Source of the DNA: Deltaproteobacteria bacterium
GTDB lineage: Bacteria > Desulfobacterota > Desulfobacteria > Desulfobacterales > Desulfosalsimonadaceae
DNA: 5,252 nt
Direction of reading: 5' to 3'
Assembly (NCBI GenBank): GCA_024280875.1
Contig: JAJRPH010000339.1
Location: 1-5,252, forward strand
Position 1 is the stretch's first letter, and each line of letters opens with the position of its first letter. The notes beneath the pieces were generated by a model. The model saw only the letters and a list, made by a program, of their open reading frames with translations, searched no databases and was not told where the DNA came from. Shown in pieces: positions 1 to 5,252 of the stretch. The position numbers were made by a program, and so were the translations under genes.

Positions 1-137
1 GCACCGCCGATAATTATCAGAGCCGCAGACCTGATGGATTTTTCGGCGGCAAACGCCTCAATTGATTCATGCACGATATCTCCGTCTTCAAGGCGTATCA
101 CAAAAATACGCCCCTGGACTGCTTCACTGTATTTCAA
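1..137 (-). CDS. PPC/DUF296-domain protein, 5' end only (runs off left edge)
   Basis: The minus strand from 137 reads without a stop to the window edge, giving 45 codons. The N-terminus begins LKYSEAVQGRIFVIRLEDGD (initiator read as Met in the cell) and continues into a short helix and an ALIIIGG strand. This pattern (KYSE..QGR.F.IRLEDGD, then H-E, then a glycine-rich strand) is how I recognise the bacterial PPC (DUF296, also called PCC) domain, related to the domain of plant AT-hook proteins. Bacterial members are small, roughly 140 residues, trimeric, and of unclear function, often labelled DNA-binding. The start is TTG, preceded by GGAG with a 7-nt spacer, and no ATG or GTG fits the family start better. 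The gene lies downstream of thiEL in the same direction but is separated by the repeat-filled 194-bp gap, so it may have its own promoter. The C-terminal two thirds are outside the window, so completeness cannot be judged. Confidence 0.75.
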   Translation of the reverse strand, partial: MKYSEAVQGRIFVIRLEDGDIVHESIEAFAAEKSIRSAALIIIGG

Positions 138-144
138 TGGTTGA

Positions 145-148
145 CTCC
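145..148 (-). promoter_or_regulatory. Ribosome binding site of the PPC-domain gene
   Basis: GGAG on the minus strand lies 7 nt upstream of the TTG at 137. It supports the TTG as the start codon, as does the family-like N-terminus that follows. Confidence 0.6.
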
Positions 149-166
149 GTTAAGTTATTAATTTTT

Positions 167-234
167 CTTGCCATATTGTTAAATATACCAATGGCTAAGT
201 TGAAAGTTCCACCAATCCTATAAAATATGGCAAG
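167..234. repeat. 11-bp perfect inverted repeat with 46-nt loop
   Basis: CTTGCCATATT at 167-177 is the exact reverse complement of AATATGGCAAG at 224-234. The right arm lies inside the palindromic element at 190-330 and the left arm just outside it, about 20 bp before the ribosome binding site of the PPC-domain gene. No T-run follows in either direction that would make it a standard terminator. It could be a structured leader, an operator, or the true outer edge of the repeat element. Confidence 0.5.
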
Positions 235-330
235 GCGTAATGGTTTTTCAGACTTAAGATAATACATGTAGTATATTGAAAGCCTGAAAAACTACTACAA
301 CGCAGTAGATGGGACTTTTACGACGCCATC
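190..330. repeat. Imperfect palindromic intergenic element (MITE- or REP-like)
   Basis: The two ends are inverted copies of each other. The left end reads ATGGCTAAGTTGAAAGTTCC on the plus strand from 191. The right end read on the minus strand from 329 is ATGGCGTCGTAAAAGTCCC; the two align with one gap and a few mismatches. Further in, both arms carry GCGT followed by GTTTTTCAG (plus 235-251, minus 303-284), and the centre folds as a hairpin. It therefore looks like one long imperfect palindrome. It carries no transposase and no convincing gene. From memory, elements with GATGGC-TCGTAAAA ends and a CTACTGCGTTG block are dispersed between genes in Desulfobacterales; this recollection is unverified. 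It ends one base from the thiEL stop codon, so it forms the immediate 3' untranslated region of that gene. Confidence 0.6.
241..294. repeat. Central hairpin of the palindromic element
   Basis: GTTTTTCAG at 243-251 pairs perfectly with CTGAAAAAC at 284-292. A G-T and a T-A pair extend this to an 11-bp stem at 241-251 and 284-294. Inside it a second small stem, ATAC at 262-265 with GTAT at 271-274, closes a 5-nt loop. On the minus strand it follows thiEL, but no T-tract follows the stem, so a role as a rho-independent terminator is doubtful. Protection of the 3' end of the mRNA is an alternative. Confidence 0.5.
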
Positions 331-331
331 A

Positions 332-1939
332 TTATTGCCCATGCTGGAACGATAAAACACCTGCCGGCACATTCATAAGCGGGGTACCGGAAAAGGATAT
401 GCACTCCCCGACCTGAAATGCTTCCGGAAGCTTTTTCTTGATCTGCTCAAATATTTCCGGACGACATGCAAACATCAGTTCATAGTCTTCGCCGCCGGCC
501 AACATCACCTTTTCCGGATTTAACGAATATTTGTCACAAAATTTCGCCAGTATGGGATCAATTTTAAAAGACGTCGGTTCAAACCTGATTGAAACATTTG
601 AAGCAGCCGCAATATGGCCGGTGTCTCCGGCCAGACCGTCACTGACATCCATAACACATGCGACTTTGTGTTCAGACAAAATTTTTGCCGCATCAAACCG
701 GGCCAGAGGGCTTTTAAATTTTTCGATTAATTTTGGATATCCGGTTTCATTTTTTTTGAGGCACCGGAGTCCGGCGCGGGCCAACCCCAAGGGACCGGTC
801 ACATAAACGCCGTCACCCGGCAGGGCATTTGAACGCAGGGGGAAAATATCCGGATGCCCCTCTCCCACCGCAAACAGGTCAATGGAAAACTCTTCTCCGG
901 AAGAGACGTTTCCCCCGCCAAGGGTTGCCTGATATTTTTTAAGCACCCGACCGATTCCTGAATATAAGTTTTCAATATCCGGCTCAGACATATACGATGG
1001 AATCGACAGGTTGATAAACAGGCTCACCGGCTGCGCATAAGATGCGGCCAGATCACTGAAAGTGATTTCCACCGCTTTTTGTCCGATTTCTTCAAGTGTC
1101 TGCCAGTCCCGGCGAAAATGCGTATCCTCTTTCTGGGTATCGGTTGTAATCACCAGGTTGGTAATTGTTTCAAACAGGGCCGCATCATCGCCCGGCGGGA
1201 CTTTAAGCCCGAATGAAGCCAAGCCTGAAGGAATAAAATCAGAAGAATTCACCCCGGCAATCAGTTTGTCAATCAGCGCAAACTCATTATTCCAGCCGAC
1301 CCTCAGTGCCCTCGGACTACAATTGCAAGCCATGCCCAGTTCCCGGGCCCGACCCATCGGATCTTCTGCCCGGGTAATACAGCTGATCACGGCAACTCCT
1401 GCGGCGCCATGGGAAAAACACTCATCAACCCGAAAAGAGTCAATCCCCCCGATGGCAACCACCGGGAGTGGAGATCTTTCGGTGACCTTCCGCAATCCGG
1501 TAAGACCAATCACCGGGCTGGCATCACCTTTAGTATCTGTCGCAAAAACCGGACCGGCACCAATATAATTACAAAAAGAAAGATCCGTTTTCTCCAGTTC
1601 TTCAATGGTTGACACGGAGATACCAATGATCGCATCAGGCCCCATAATCTTTCTGGCAATCGAAACATCCTCATCAGACTGCCCGAGATGTACGCCGTCC
1701 GCATCCACCGCTTTTGCCAGAATGATATTATCATTGATAATCAGCGGAACCGAATGTGTTTTGCATAATTCCCGAATGGCTTCAACTTCCTTAAAATCTT
1801 TTAATGAAAAGGACTTGTGACGGTATTGAATCACTGTGGCGCCGGCGGTGATCGCAATCTCCACCTGCTTTACCGGCGGACAGGCAGGCGCCTTTTCATC
1901 CGTGATAAAATAAAACCGTAATATGTGATTTAAGTCCAA
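332..1939 (-). CDS. thiEL: Bifunctional thiamine-phosphate synthase / thiamine-monophosphate kinase (ThiE-ThiL fusion)
   Basis: This 535-residue protein joins two consecutive enzymes of thiamine diphosphate synthesis. ThiE couples hydroxymethylpyrimidine diphosphate to thiazole phosphate, giving thiamine monophosphate; ThiL phosphorylates that with ATP to the active cofactor. Both act in the cytosol. Residues 1-205 are a full ThiE barrel: YFITD (10-14), Q38-x-R40-x-K42, N69-D70, GVHLGQSDED (82-91), GISVST (106-111), the TDTK pyrophosphate loop (134-137) and AIGGI (162-166). Residues 216-535 are a full-length ThiL: PGDDAA (249-254), TTDTQKED-THF (265-275), FSDLAA (294-299), GGGN (341-344), DVSDGL (431-436) and AGGEDYEL (481-488). 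The linker is only about 10-15 residues. The usual Asp of the ThiL GGD motif is Asn344 here. The start is TTG with AAAGG 11 nt upstream; an in-frame TAA lies upstream and no ATG fits. No TPP riboswitch is visible in the 87-bp leader. I see no frameshift or stop at the junction. Confidence 0.93.
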   Translation of the reverse strand: MDLNHILRFYFITDEKAPACPPVKQVEIAITAGATVIQYRHKSFSLKDFKEVEAIRELCKTHSVPLIINDNIILAKAVDADGVHLGQSDEDVSIARKIMGPDAIIGISVSTIEELEKTDLSFCNYIGAGPVFATDTKGDASPVIGLTGLRKVTERSPLPVVAIGGIDSFRVDECFSHGAAGVAVISCITRAEDPMGRARELGMACNCSPRALRVGWNNEFALIDKLIAGVNSSDFIPSGLASFGLKVPPGDDAALFETITNLVITTDTQKEDTHFRRDWQTLEEIGQKAVEITFSDLAASYAQPVSLFINLSIPSYMSEPDIENLYSGIGRVLKKYQATLGGGNVSSGEEFSIDLFAVGEGHPDIFPLRSNALPGDGVYVTGPLGLARAGLRCLKKNETGYPKLIEKFKSPLARFDAAKILSEHKVACVMDVSDGLAGDTGHIAAASNVSIRFEPTSFKIDPILAKFCDKYSLNPEKVMLAGGEDYELMFACRPEIFEQIKKKLPEAFQVGECISFSGTPLMNVPAGVLSFQHGQ

Positions 1940-1950
1940 TTTTAAAAAAA

Positions 1951-1955
1951 CCTTT
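1951..1955 (-). promoter_or_regulatory. Ribosome binding site of thiEL
   Basis: AAAGG on the minus strand lies 11 nt before the TTG at 1939. The spacing is long but usable. No other start codon exists between the in-frame TAA at 1964-1966 and the conserved YFITD strand, so this site and the TTG go together. Confidence 0.45.
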
Positions 1956-2026
1956 ACCCGAAATTAAATGCAACACAGTAAAACTTTTTCGTGGTGATTT
2001 TGGAATCACTGCGGCATAAAAAAAAA

Positions 2027-2584
2027 TTAACTTTGACCATTTATTTCAAATAAATCAGCCCACACCCTAAACCGCAATGCCTGATCGGAACCGTAACTTT
2101 CAATCTTTTTCACAACCGCTTTTGTACTCAGTTCTTCAATATCTTGGTCTATCTTTTTGGAGAAAAACTTATCCGCATAACAGATAATCTGCTCTTCTAT
2201 ACTAATTGGAATCATGTTCCTCATGGGAAGGGGCAAATGGAATTTAGTAATATCATCAACGCTCAGACCGGCACCTACATGACGTTCGCAAACCAGCGCA
2301 TGCCTGTGATGCCCCATGTCTTCCATCAGTCTGCGTCCCAGATACCCATGGCACACATAGGGGAGATGACCGTTACACCCGATAGAAGGCACATTTGTAT
2401 AAAAAATACCGATATCATGGAGCATGGCCGCTTCTTCAATAAAACGAATATCCGGCTTTAAATCCGGTATTCTTTCAGCCACGCGAAGGGCTTTTTCGGC
2501 CACCGCTTCTGAATGCTTTAAAAGTATTTCGCGGGCTTTTACCCCGGGTGCATAAAACTCATTAATAATATCGATTGGTTCCAT
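2027..2584 (-). CDS. HD-domain metal-dependent phosphohydrolase of unknown substrate
   Basis: The protein has 185 residues and is all helical in appearance, with no signal peptide or membrane segment, so it is probably cytosolic. The HD-superfamily metal and catalytic pattern is visible in order: H24 (KHSEAVAEKA), the H56-D57 doublet in AAMLHDIGIF, H79 in VCHGYLGRRL, H102 in ERHVGAGLS, and D138 in CYADKFFSK. The full set of ligands suggests an active enzyme. HDIG-type proteins of this size resemble the TIGR00295-like group or relatives of YqeK, but I cannot assign the substrate; a nucleotide or phosphate ester is the general expectation for the superfamily. The ATG at 2584 lies 13 bp after the prfB stop, and its AGGGA-like ribosome binding site overlaps that TAG stop, so translation of the two is probably coupled. 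Function remains unassigned. Confidence 0.85.
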   Translation of the reverse strand: MEPIDIINEFYAPGVKAREILLKHSEAVAEKALRVAERIPDLKPDIRFIEEAAMLHDIGIFYTNVPSIGCNGHLPYVCHGYLGRRLMEDMGHHRHALVCERHVGAGLSVDDITKFHLPLPMRNMIPISIEEQIICYADKFFSKKIDQDIEELSTKAVVKKIESYGSDQALRFRVWADLFEINGQS

Positions 2585-2594
2585 TTAAACATTT

Positions 2595-2600
2595 TCCCTA
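2595..2600 (-). promoter_or_regulatory. Ribosome binding site of the HD gene overlapping the prfB stop codon
   Basis: The minus strand reads TAGGGA here. The TAG is the prfB stop codon and its AGGGA forms the likely ribosome binding site, about 11 nt before the HD-gene ATG. A ribosome ending prfB would stand on this site, which favours translational coupling. Confidence 0.5.
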
Positions 2601-3696
2601 TGCATGACCGGAAAGCAGCACATTCTCGATAAACGGATCCAGATGCCCGTCTAAAACACTTTCCACGTTTCCGATTTCCATATTAATCCGGTGGTCTTTG
2701 ACCATCTGATACGGATGCATGACATAAGAGCGGATCTGACTTCCCCATGCAATCTCATCTTTGGTATCATGCATGGCCTGCAGTTTCTTCTTCTGTTTAT
2801 CTTTTTCTATCTGATACAGTCGGGCACCCAGCACTTTCATTGCCAGTTCCTTATTCCTGAGCTGCGATTTTTCCTGCTGACACTGAACCACAATGTTTGT
2901 CGGGATATGCGTAATCCGGATGGCGCTGCTTGTTTTATTCACGTGCTGGCCGCCGGCCCCGCTGGCCCGGAATGTGTCGATCCGAAGGTCGTTTTCATCA
3001 ATTTCCACTTCAATTTCATCATCCAGTTCCGGATAAATAAATACGGACGCAAATGACGTATGACGTTTTCCGTTGGCATTAAACGGTGATATTCTGACCA
3101 GCCGGTGAACCCCGCTTTCTGTTTTCAAATATCCGTAGGCATAATCCCCATCCACGGAAAAAGTGACCCCCTTGATACCGGCCTCATCCCCGGCCTGATA
3201 ATCAATCATATGGACCTTGAATCCTTTGTGCTCTATCCACCGGGAATACATCCGAAACAGCATTTCCGCCCAGTCCTGGGCTTCTGTCCCGCCGGCACCG
3301 GCATTGATGGACATAATGGCATTTTTTTTATCATCTTCTCCGTCAAGCATTAATTCCACGGAAAAGCTTTTAATCTGTTTTTCAAGCTTTTCTGAAAGCT
3401 TATACGCCTCTTTAACAGATTTTTCATCCGATTCTTCTATCGCAAGCTCAAACAGGATCTCACATTCCTCAGCTGCTGAGTGCAAAGAATACCAGCGCTC
3501 GATGGTGCCGGAAAGGCTCGATCTTTCCTTTAGAATTATTTTTGCATTTCCCGGATCATCCCAGAACGATTCTCCGGCAATTATATTTTCAATCTCATCC
3601 AGCCGTTCTTGTTTTGTCGAAAGGTCAAAGATACTCCTTTAACTTTTCCAGCTGTTCATAAAACCCTTTAATAGCCTGCTTTAAATCTGATGCCAT
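2598..3696 (-). CDS. prfB: Peptide chain release factor 2, with programmed +1 frameshift
   Basis: RF2 recognises UGA and UAA stop codons in the ribosomal A site and triggers release of the finished protein. Translation starts at ATG 3696 behind AGGAGG, reads 23 codons ending in KEYL, and meets an in-frame TGA at 3627-3625. A +1 shift on CTT TGA C continues as DLSTKQERLD to the TAG at 2600. The joined product is 365 residues, the same length as E. coli RF2. Key motifs are the RF2-specific SPF anticodon-like tripeptide (residues 203-205, in VRISPFNANG) and the catalytic GGQ (248-250, in SGAGGQHVNKT). The residue before SGAGGQ is Ala244, the common form, where E. coli K-12 has Thr246. The N-terminal part is a helical coiled domain and the C-terminus is the usual release-factor fold. 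The gene lies 99 bp after lnt and 13 bp before the HD gene. A plain gene finder would report only the second frame from an internal start. Confidence 0.97.
3624..3638 (-). promoter_or_regulatory. RF2 autoregulatory +1 frameshift site
   Basis: On the minus strand the site reads AGGAG-TAT-CTT-TGA-C. The internal Shine-Dalgarno AGGAG (3638-3634) sits 3 nt before the CTT slip codon, the same spacing as in E. coli, where it stretches the ribosome and promotes slippage. The TGA in the A site is read by RF2 itself, so plentiful RF2 ends translation after 23 residues, and scarce RF2 allows the shift to the full protein. The mechanism is established for E. coli and many bacteria; its operation here is inferred from near-identity of the site. 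Confidence 0.95.
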
Positions 3697-3700
3697 GATG

Positions 3701-3706
3701 CCTCCT
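3701..3706 (-). promoter_or_regulatory. Ribosome binding site of prfB
   Basis: A perfect AGGAGG lies 4 nt before the ATG at 3696. The spacer is short, but this start gives a 23-residue leader peptide (MASDLKQAIKGFYEQLEKLK, then EYL) that matches the N-terminus of RF2 proteins. Confidence 0.75.
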
Positions 3707-3724
3707 GATTATTCCCTTTATTTC

Positions 3725-3752
3725 TTATCCTTTGTCTTACACACAAGGATAA
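3725..3752. repeat. 8-bp inverted repeat in the lnt-prfB gap
   Basis: TTATCCTT (3725-3732) is the exact reverse complement of AAGGATAA (3745-3752), and GT/AC can add two more pairs past a bulged T. On the plus strand the stem is followed by AATATTTTTT, which looks like a weak terminator in that direction, but no plus-strand gene is present. On the minus strand, the direction of lnt and prfB, no T-run follows. It may be an operator or structured leader before prfB. The rest of the 99-bp gap shows no clear promoter that I would defend. Confidence 0.35.
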
Positions 3753-3776
3753 TATTTTTTACACTGAGTTTTCTGA

Positions 3777-3815
3777 CTTCTTCTACCTTCTACCGTCAGC
3801 CTTCCACCTTCTCCC
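3777..3815 (-). repeat. Purine-rich imperfect direct repeat across the lnt stop codon
   Basis: On the minus strand GGGAGAAGGTGGAAGGC (3815-3799), which encodes the last residues of Lnt, is followed directly by the TGA stop and then by CGGTAGAAGGTAGAAGAAG (3795-3777). The two stretches share AGAAGGT-GAAG with one differing base. The last codons of lnt are thus made of the repeat, so the C-terminal REKVEG may be a late addition or erosion of the original end. Confidence 0.45.
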
Positions 3816-5252
3816 TAAACACTTGCCCTGCTAATTTTATCATTATAATAAACGCCAGTACAATAAAGCAACACAGAACAAGCAGATTCCCGTGGCGGTT
3901 ATAAAATGTGGTCTGATTTTTTATCACCGGAACCGAACATGTCATGGCCGCTTCCTCAAAAAGTTCGGACCGGGCCAAAACTCTTCCGGCCGGATTAATG
4001 AATCCACTGATACCGGTATTGGCCGCCCGGATCAAAGACCGTCTGTTTTCTACCGCTCTAAAAACAGCCATTGAAAAATGCTGATACGGTGCGCTGGTAT
4101 TTCCGAACCAGGCATCATTTGTGATATTCACCAGAAGCCCGGCATTATTTGCCACGAGTTCTGATGCTAGTTCCGGAAAGATAATTTCATAACAAATAAG
4201 CACACCGATATCCGCCGGAGCCCATTTTAACGTATCCTCTTTTTTCCCGGCTTTAAATTCTCCAACCTGGGCGACGATATGACTGATAAACGGCAGCCAT
4301 TTCTTAAGCGGAACATATTCTCCAAAGGGTACGAGATGAGCCTTGTCGTTTCTGGCCGCAATATCGCCATCCGGCGTCACCAGATATGCACTATTGTATA
4401 AAAGATTTTGAGACGCCATAAATTCCACCGTCGGGCTACCGACAACAAAATAAGTCTTCATAGCCCGAATTGCCTGCAACACCATTTTCGTCATCTCGAT
4501 ATTATATTTAAAATAAAACGGCGCTGCCGTTTCCGGCCAGACGATCAAATCCGGATGAGCCTTGTTTGCCTGTGCAGACAGCCGGATATATTTTTCAATG
4601 GTATCTGTCCTGAACTTTAAATCCCATTTGGCCGTCTGTTCAATGTTTCCCTGAATAACCGCCACATTCAATTTTTCAGATTCTGCCATCATTGTCTTCA
4701 CTGATTTCAACCGGGCATTCCCATAGCCCATGATCAGAGCGAATACAGATAACAGCATCAGAAAAGAAACGACCGTTTTTCGGGCATCTATATGGTGGCC
4801 CTGCCATTTTTCCTTCTTAAGATAGAGCAGGCCGAAAAAGATTACAGCATTTGCCAGCGCAATAACAAAAGAAACCCCATACACACCAAAAATGTCTGAA
4901 ATCTGAATTAAATAAAGATGAGTAAACTGTGTATAGCCAATCAACCCCCAGGGAAATCCGGTAAACGCAACTGACCGGACATATTCCAGACAGACCCAGA
5001 AAACCGGAATCAAAAACAGCGAAAAAAATGACCCGGAACAAAAAATTCTGACCATCCCCGCAAATGCCGCCACATACAGGGATAAATAAAATATCAGCGG
5101 AATAAAAATGATCACACTCAACCACAACGGCAGGTATCCGTAAATATTCATTGTCCCGATCAGCCAGTAAAGCATGGTGGCAAAATGAACCATTCCGGCT
5201 AAAACACCCAGGATAAAACTATTTCGGATAGATACATCCCGTATGGCAAAAA
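3796..5252 (-). CDS. lnt: Apolipoprotein N-acyltransferase, 5' end cut by right edge
   Basis: Lnt transfers an acyl chain from a phospholipid to the N-terminal cysteine of diacylated lipoproteins, the last step of lipoprotein maturation, in the inner membrane with its active site facing the periplasm. The reading frame is open to the window edge. An internal Met at 5193 lies within a membrane segment, and 19 more in-frame codons precede it (FAIRDVSIRNSFILGVLAG), so the true start is outside; perhaps 30-40 residues are missing. Numbered from that Met: N-terminal membrane segments at about 1-20, 22-46, 51-70, 100-125 and 139-158, the conserved LEYVRS-FTGFPWGLIGYTQF block (69-90), a nitrilase (CN hydrolase) domain at about 175-425, and a final membrane segment at 436-456. 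The catalytic triad is complete: E221 (VWPE), K284 (NDKAHLVPFGEYVP) and C334 (LICYE). Same strand as prfB, 99 bp downstream. The function is secure. Confidence 0.95.
   Translation of the reverse strand, partial: FAIRDVSIRNSFILGVLAGMVHFATMLYWLIGTMNIYGYLPLWLSVIIFIPLIFYLSLYVAAFAGMVRIFCSGSFFSLFLIPVFWVCLEYVRSVAFTGFPWGLIGYTQFTHLYLIQISDIFGVYGVSFVIALANAVIFFGLLYLKKEKWQGHHIDARKTVVSFLMLLSVFALIMGYGNARLKSVKTMMAESEKLNVAVIQGNIEQTAKWDLKFRTDTIEKYIRLSAQANKAHPDLIVWPETAAPFYFKYNIEMTKMVLQAIRAMKTYFVVGSPTVEFMASQNLLYNSAYLVTPDGDIAARNDKAHLVPFGEYVPLKKWLPFISHIVAQVGEFKAGKKEDTLKWAPADIGVLICYEIIFPELASELVANNAGLLVNITNDAWFGNTSAPYQHFSMAVFRAVENRRSLIRAANTGISGFINPAGRVLARSELFEEAAMTCSVPVIKNQTTFYNRHGNLLVLCCFIVLAFIIMIKLAGQVFREKVEG

Noticed and set aside
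124..267. Minus-strand ORF of 47 codons from ATG 267, ending in TGA inside the PPC-domain gene
   Set aside because: It lies mostly within the palindromic repeat, has no ribosome binding site I can see, overlaps the better-supported PPC start by 14 bp, and resembles no family I know. It could be chance in AT-rich DNA.
531..1820. Plus-strand open frames of 67-168 residues opposite thiEL, and a 74-residue minus-strand frame inside it
   Set aside because: They overlap a gene with complete ThiE and ThiL motifs and their translations look like noise, rich in Ser, Pro and Arg without domain patterns.
1990..2013. Stem-loop GTGATT-TTGG-AATCAC as a terminator between the HD gene and thiEL
   Set aside because: On the minus strand the extended stem has two mismatches and no T-run follows. 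The T9 run lies upstream of it, just after the HD stop codon.
1940..2026. TPP riboswitch upstream of thiEL
   Set aside because: The gap is only 87 bp and lacks the conserved CTGAGA THI-box core on the minus strand.
2018..2055. Palindrome ATTTATTT-AAATAAAT at the 3' end of the HD gene plus T9 run as an intrinsic terminator
   Set aside because: The stem is pure A/T, lies inside coding sequence, and is separated from the T-run by more than 10 nt, so it is unlikely to terminate efficiently.
3625..3627. In-frame TGA as evidence that prfB is a pseudogene
   Set aside because: It sits in the conserved CTT-TGA-C frameshift context with an internal Shine-Dalgarno, and the joined protein has the exact E. 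coli RF2 length with intact SPF and GGQ motifs.
2691..3642. Plus-strand open frames opposite prfB
   Set aside because: They are shadows of a highly conserved gene and show no domain features.
3892..5125. Plus-strand frames and a 102-residue minus-strand frame within lnt
   Set aside because: They overlap the well-supported lnt frame with its full Glu-Lys-Cys triad and contain only out-of-frame membrane-like or low-complexity sequence.

Overview
The window looks like an ordinary chromosomal housekeeping stretch from an anaerobic Desulfobacterota-like bacterium, probably of the Desulfobacterales. This rests on the moderate GC content, the gene order, the bacterial RF2 with an E. coli-type frameshift, and an intergenic palindromic repeat of a style I recall from that group. 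The taxonomy is inference from memory, not a database result. I see no phage, plasmid, transposase, CRISPR or defence genes.

Every supported gene is on the minus strand, so transcription runs right to left. From the right edge the order is: lnt (apolipoprotein N-acyltransferase, its N-terminus cut by the window edge); prfB (peptide chain release factor 2, 365 residues, made only if a +1 programmed frameshift occurs at codon 24); a 185-residue HD-domain metal-dependent phosphohydrolase of unknown substrate, 13 bp after prfB; a fused thiE-thiL gene joining thiamine-phosphate synthase to thiamine-monophosphate kinase; and at the left edge the first 45 codons of a PPC/DUF296-domain gene that starts at TTG.

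The gaps are 99 bp (lnt-prfB), 13 bp (prfB-HD), 87 bp (HD-thiEL) and 194 bp (thiEL-PPC). No convincing intrinsic terminator separates the first four genes, so they may be one transcript, although the 99-bp and 87-bp gaps could hold promoters I cannot identify. The 194-bp gap holds an imperfect palindromic element of about 140 bp that stops one base short of the thiEL stop codon, plus a nested 11-bp perfect inverted repeat.

The gene functions are not one obvious pathway: lipoprotein maturation, translation termination, an orphan hydrolase and thiamine diphosphate synthesis. The most notable items are the ThiE-ThiL fusion, which joins two consecutive steps of one pathway, the RF2 frameshift site, and the palindromic repeat. 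I did not find evidence for an undescribed multi-gene system.
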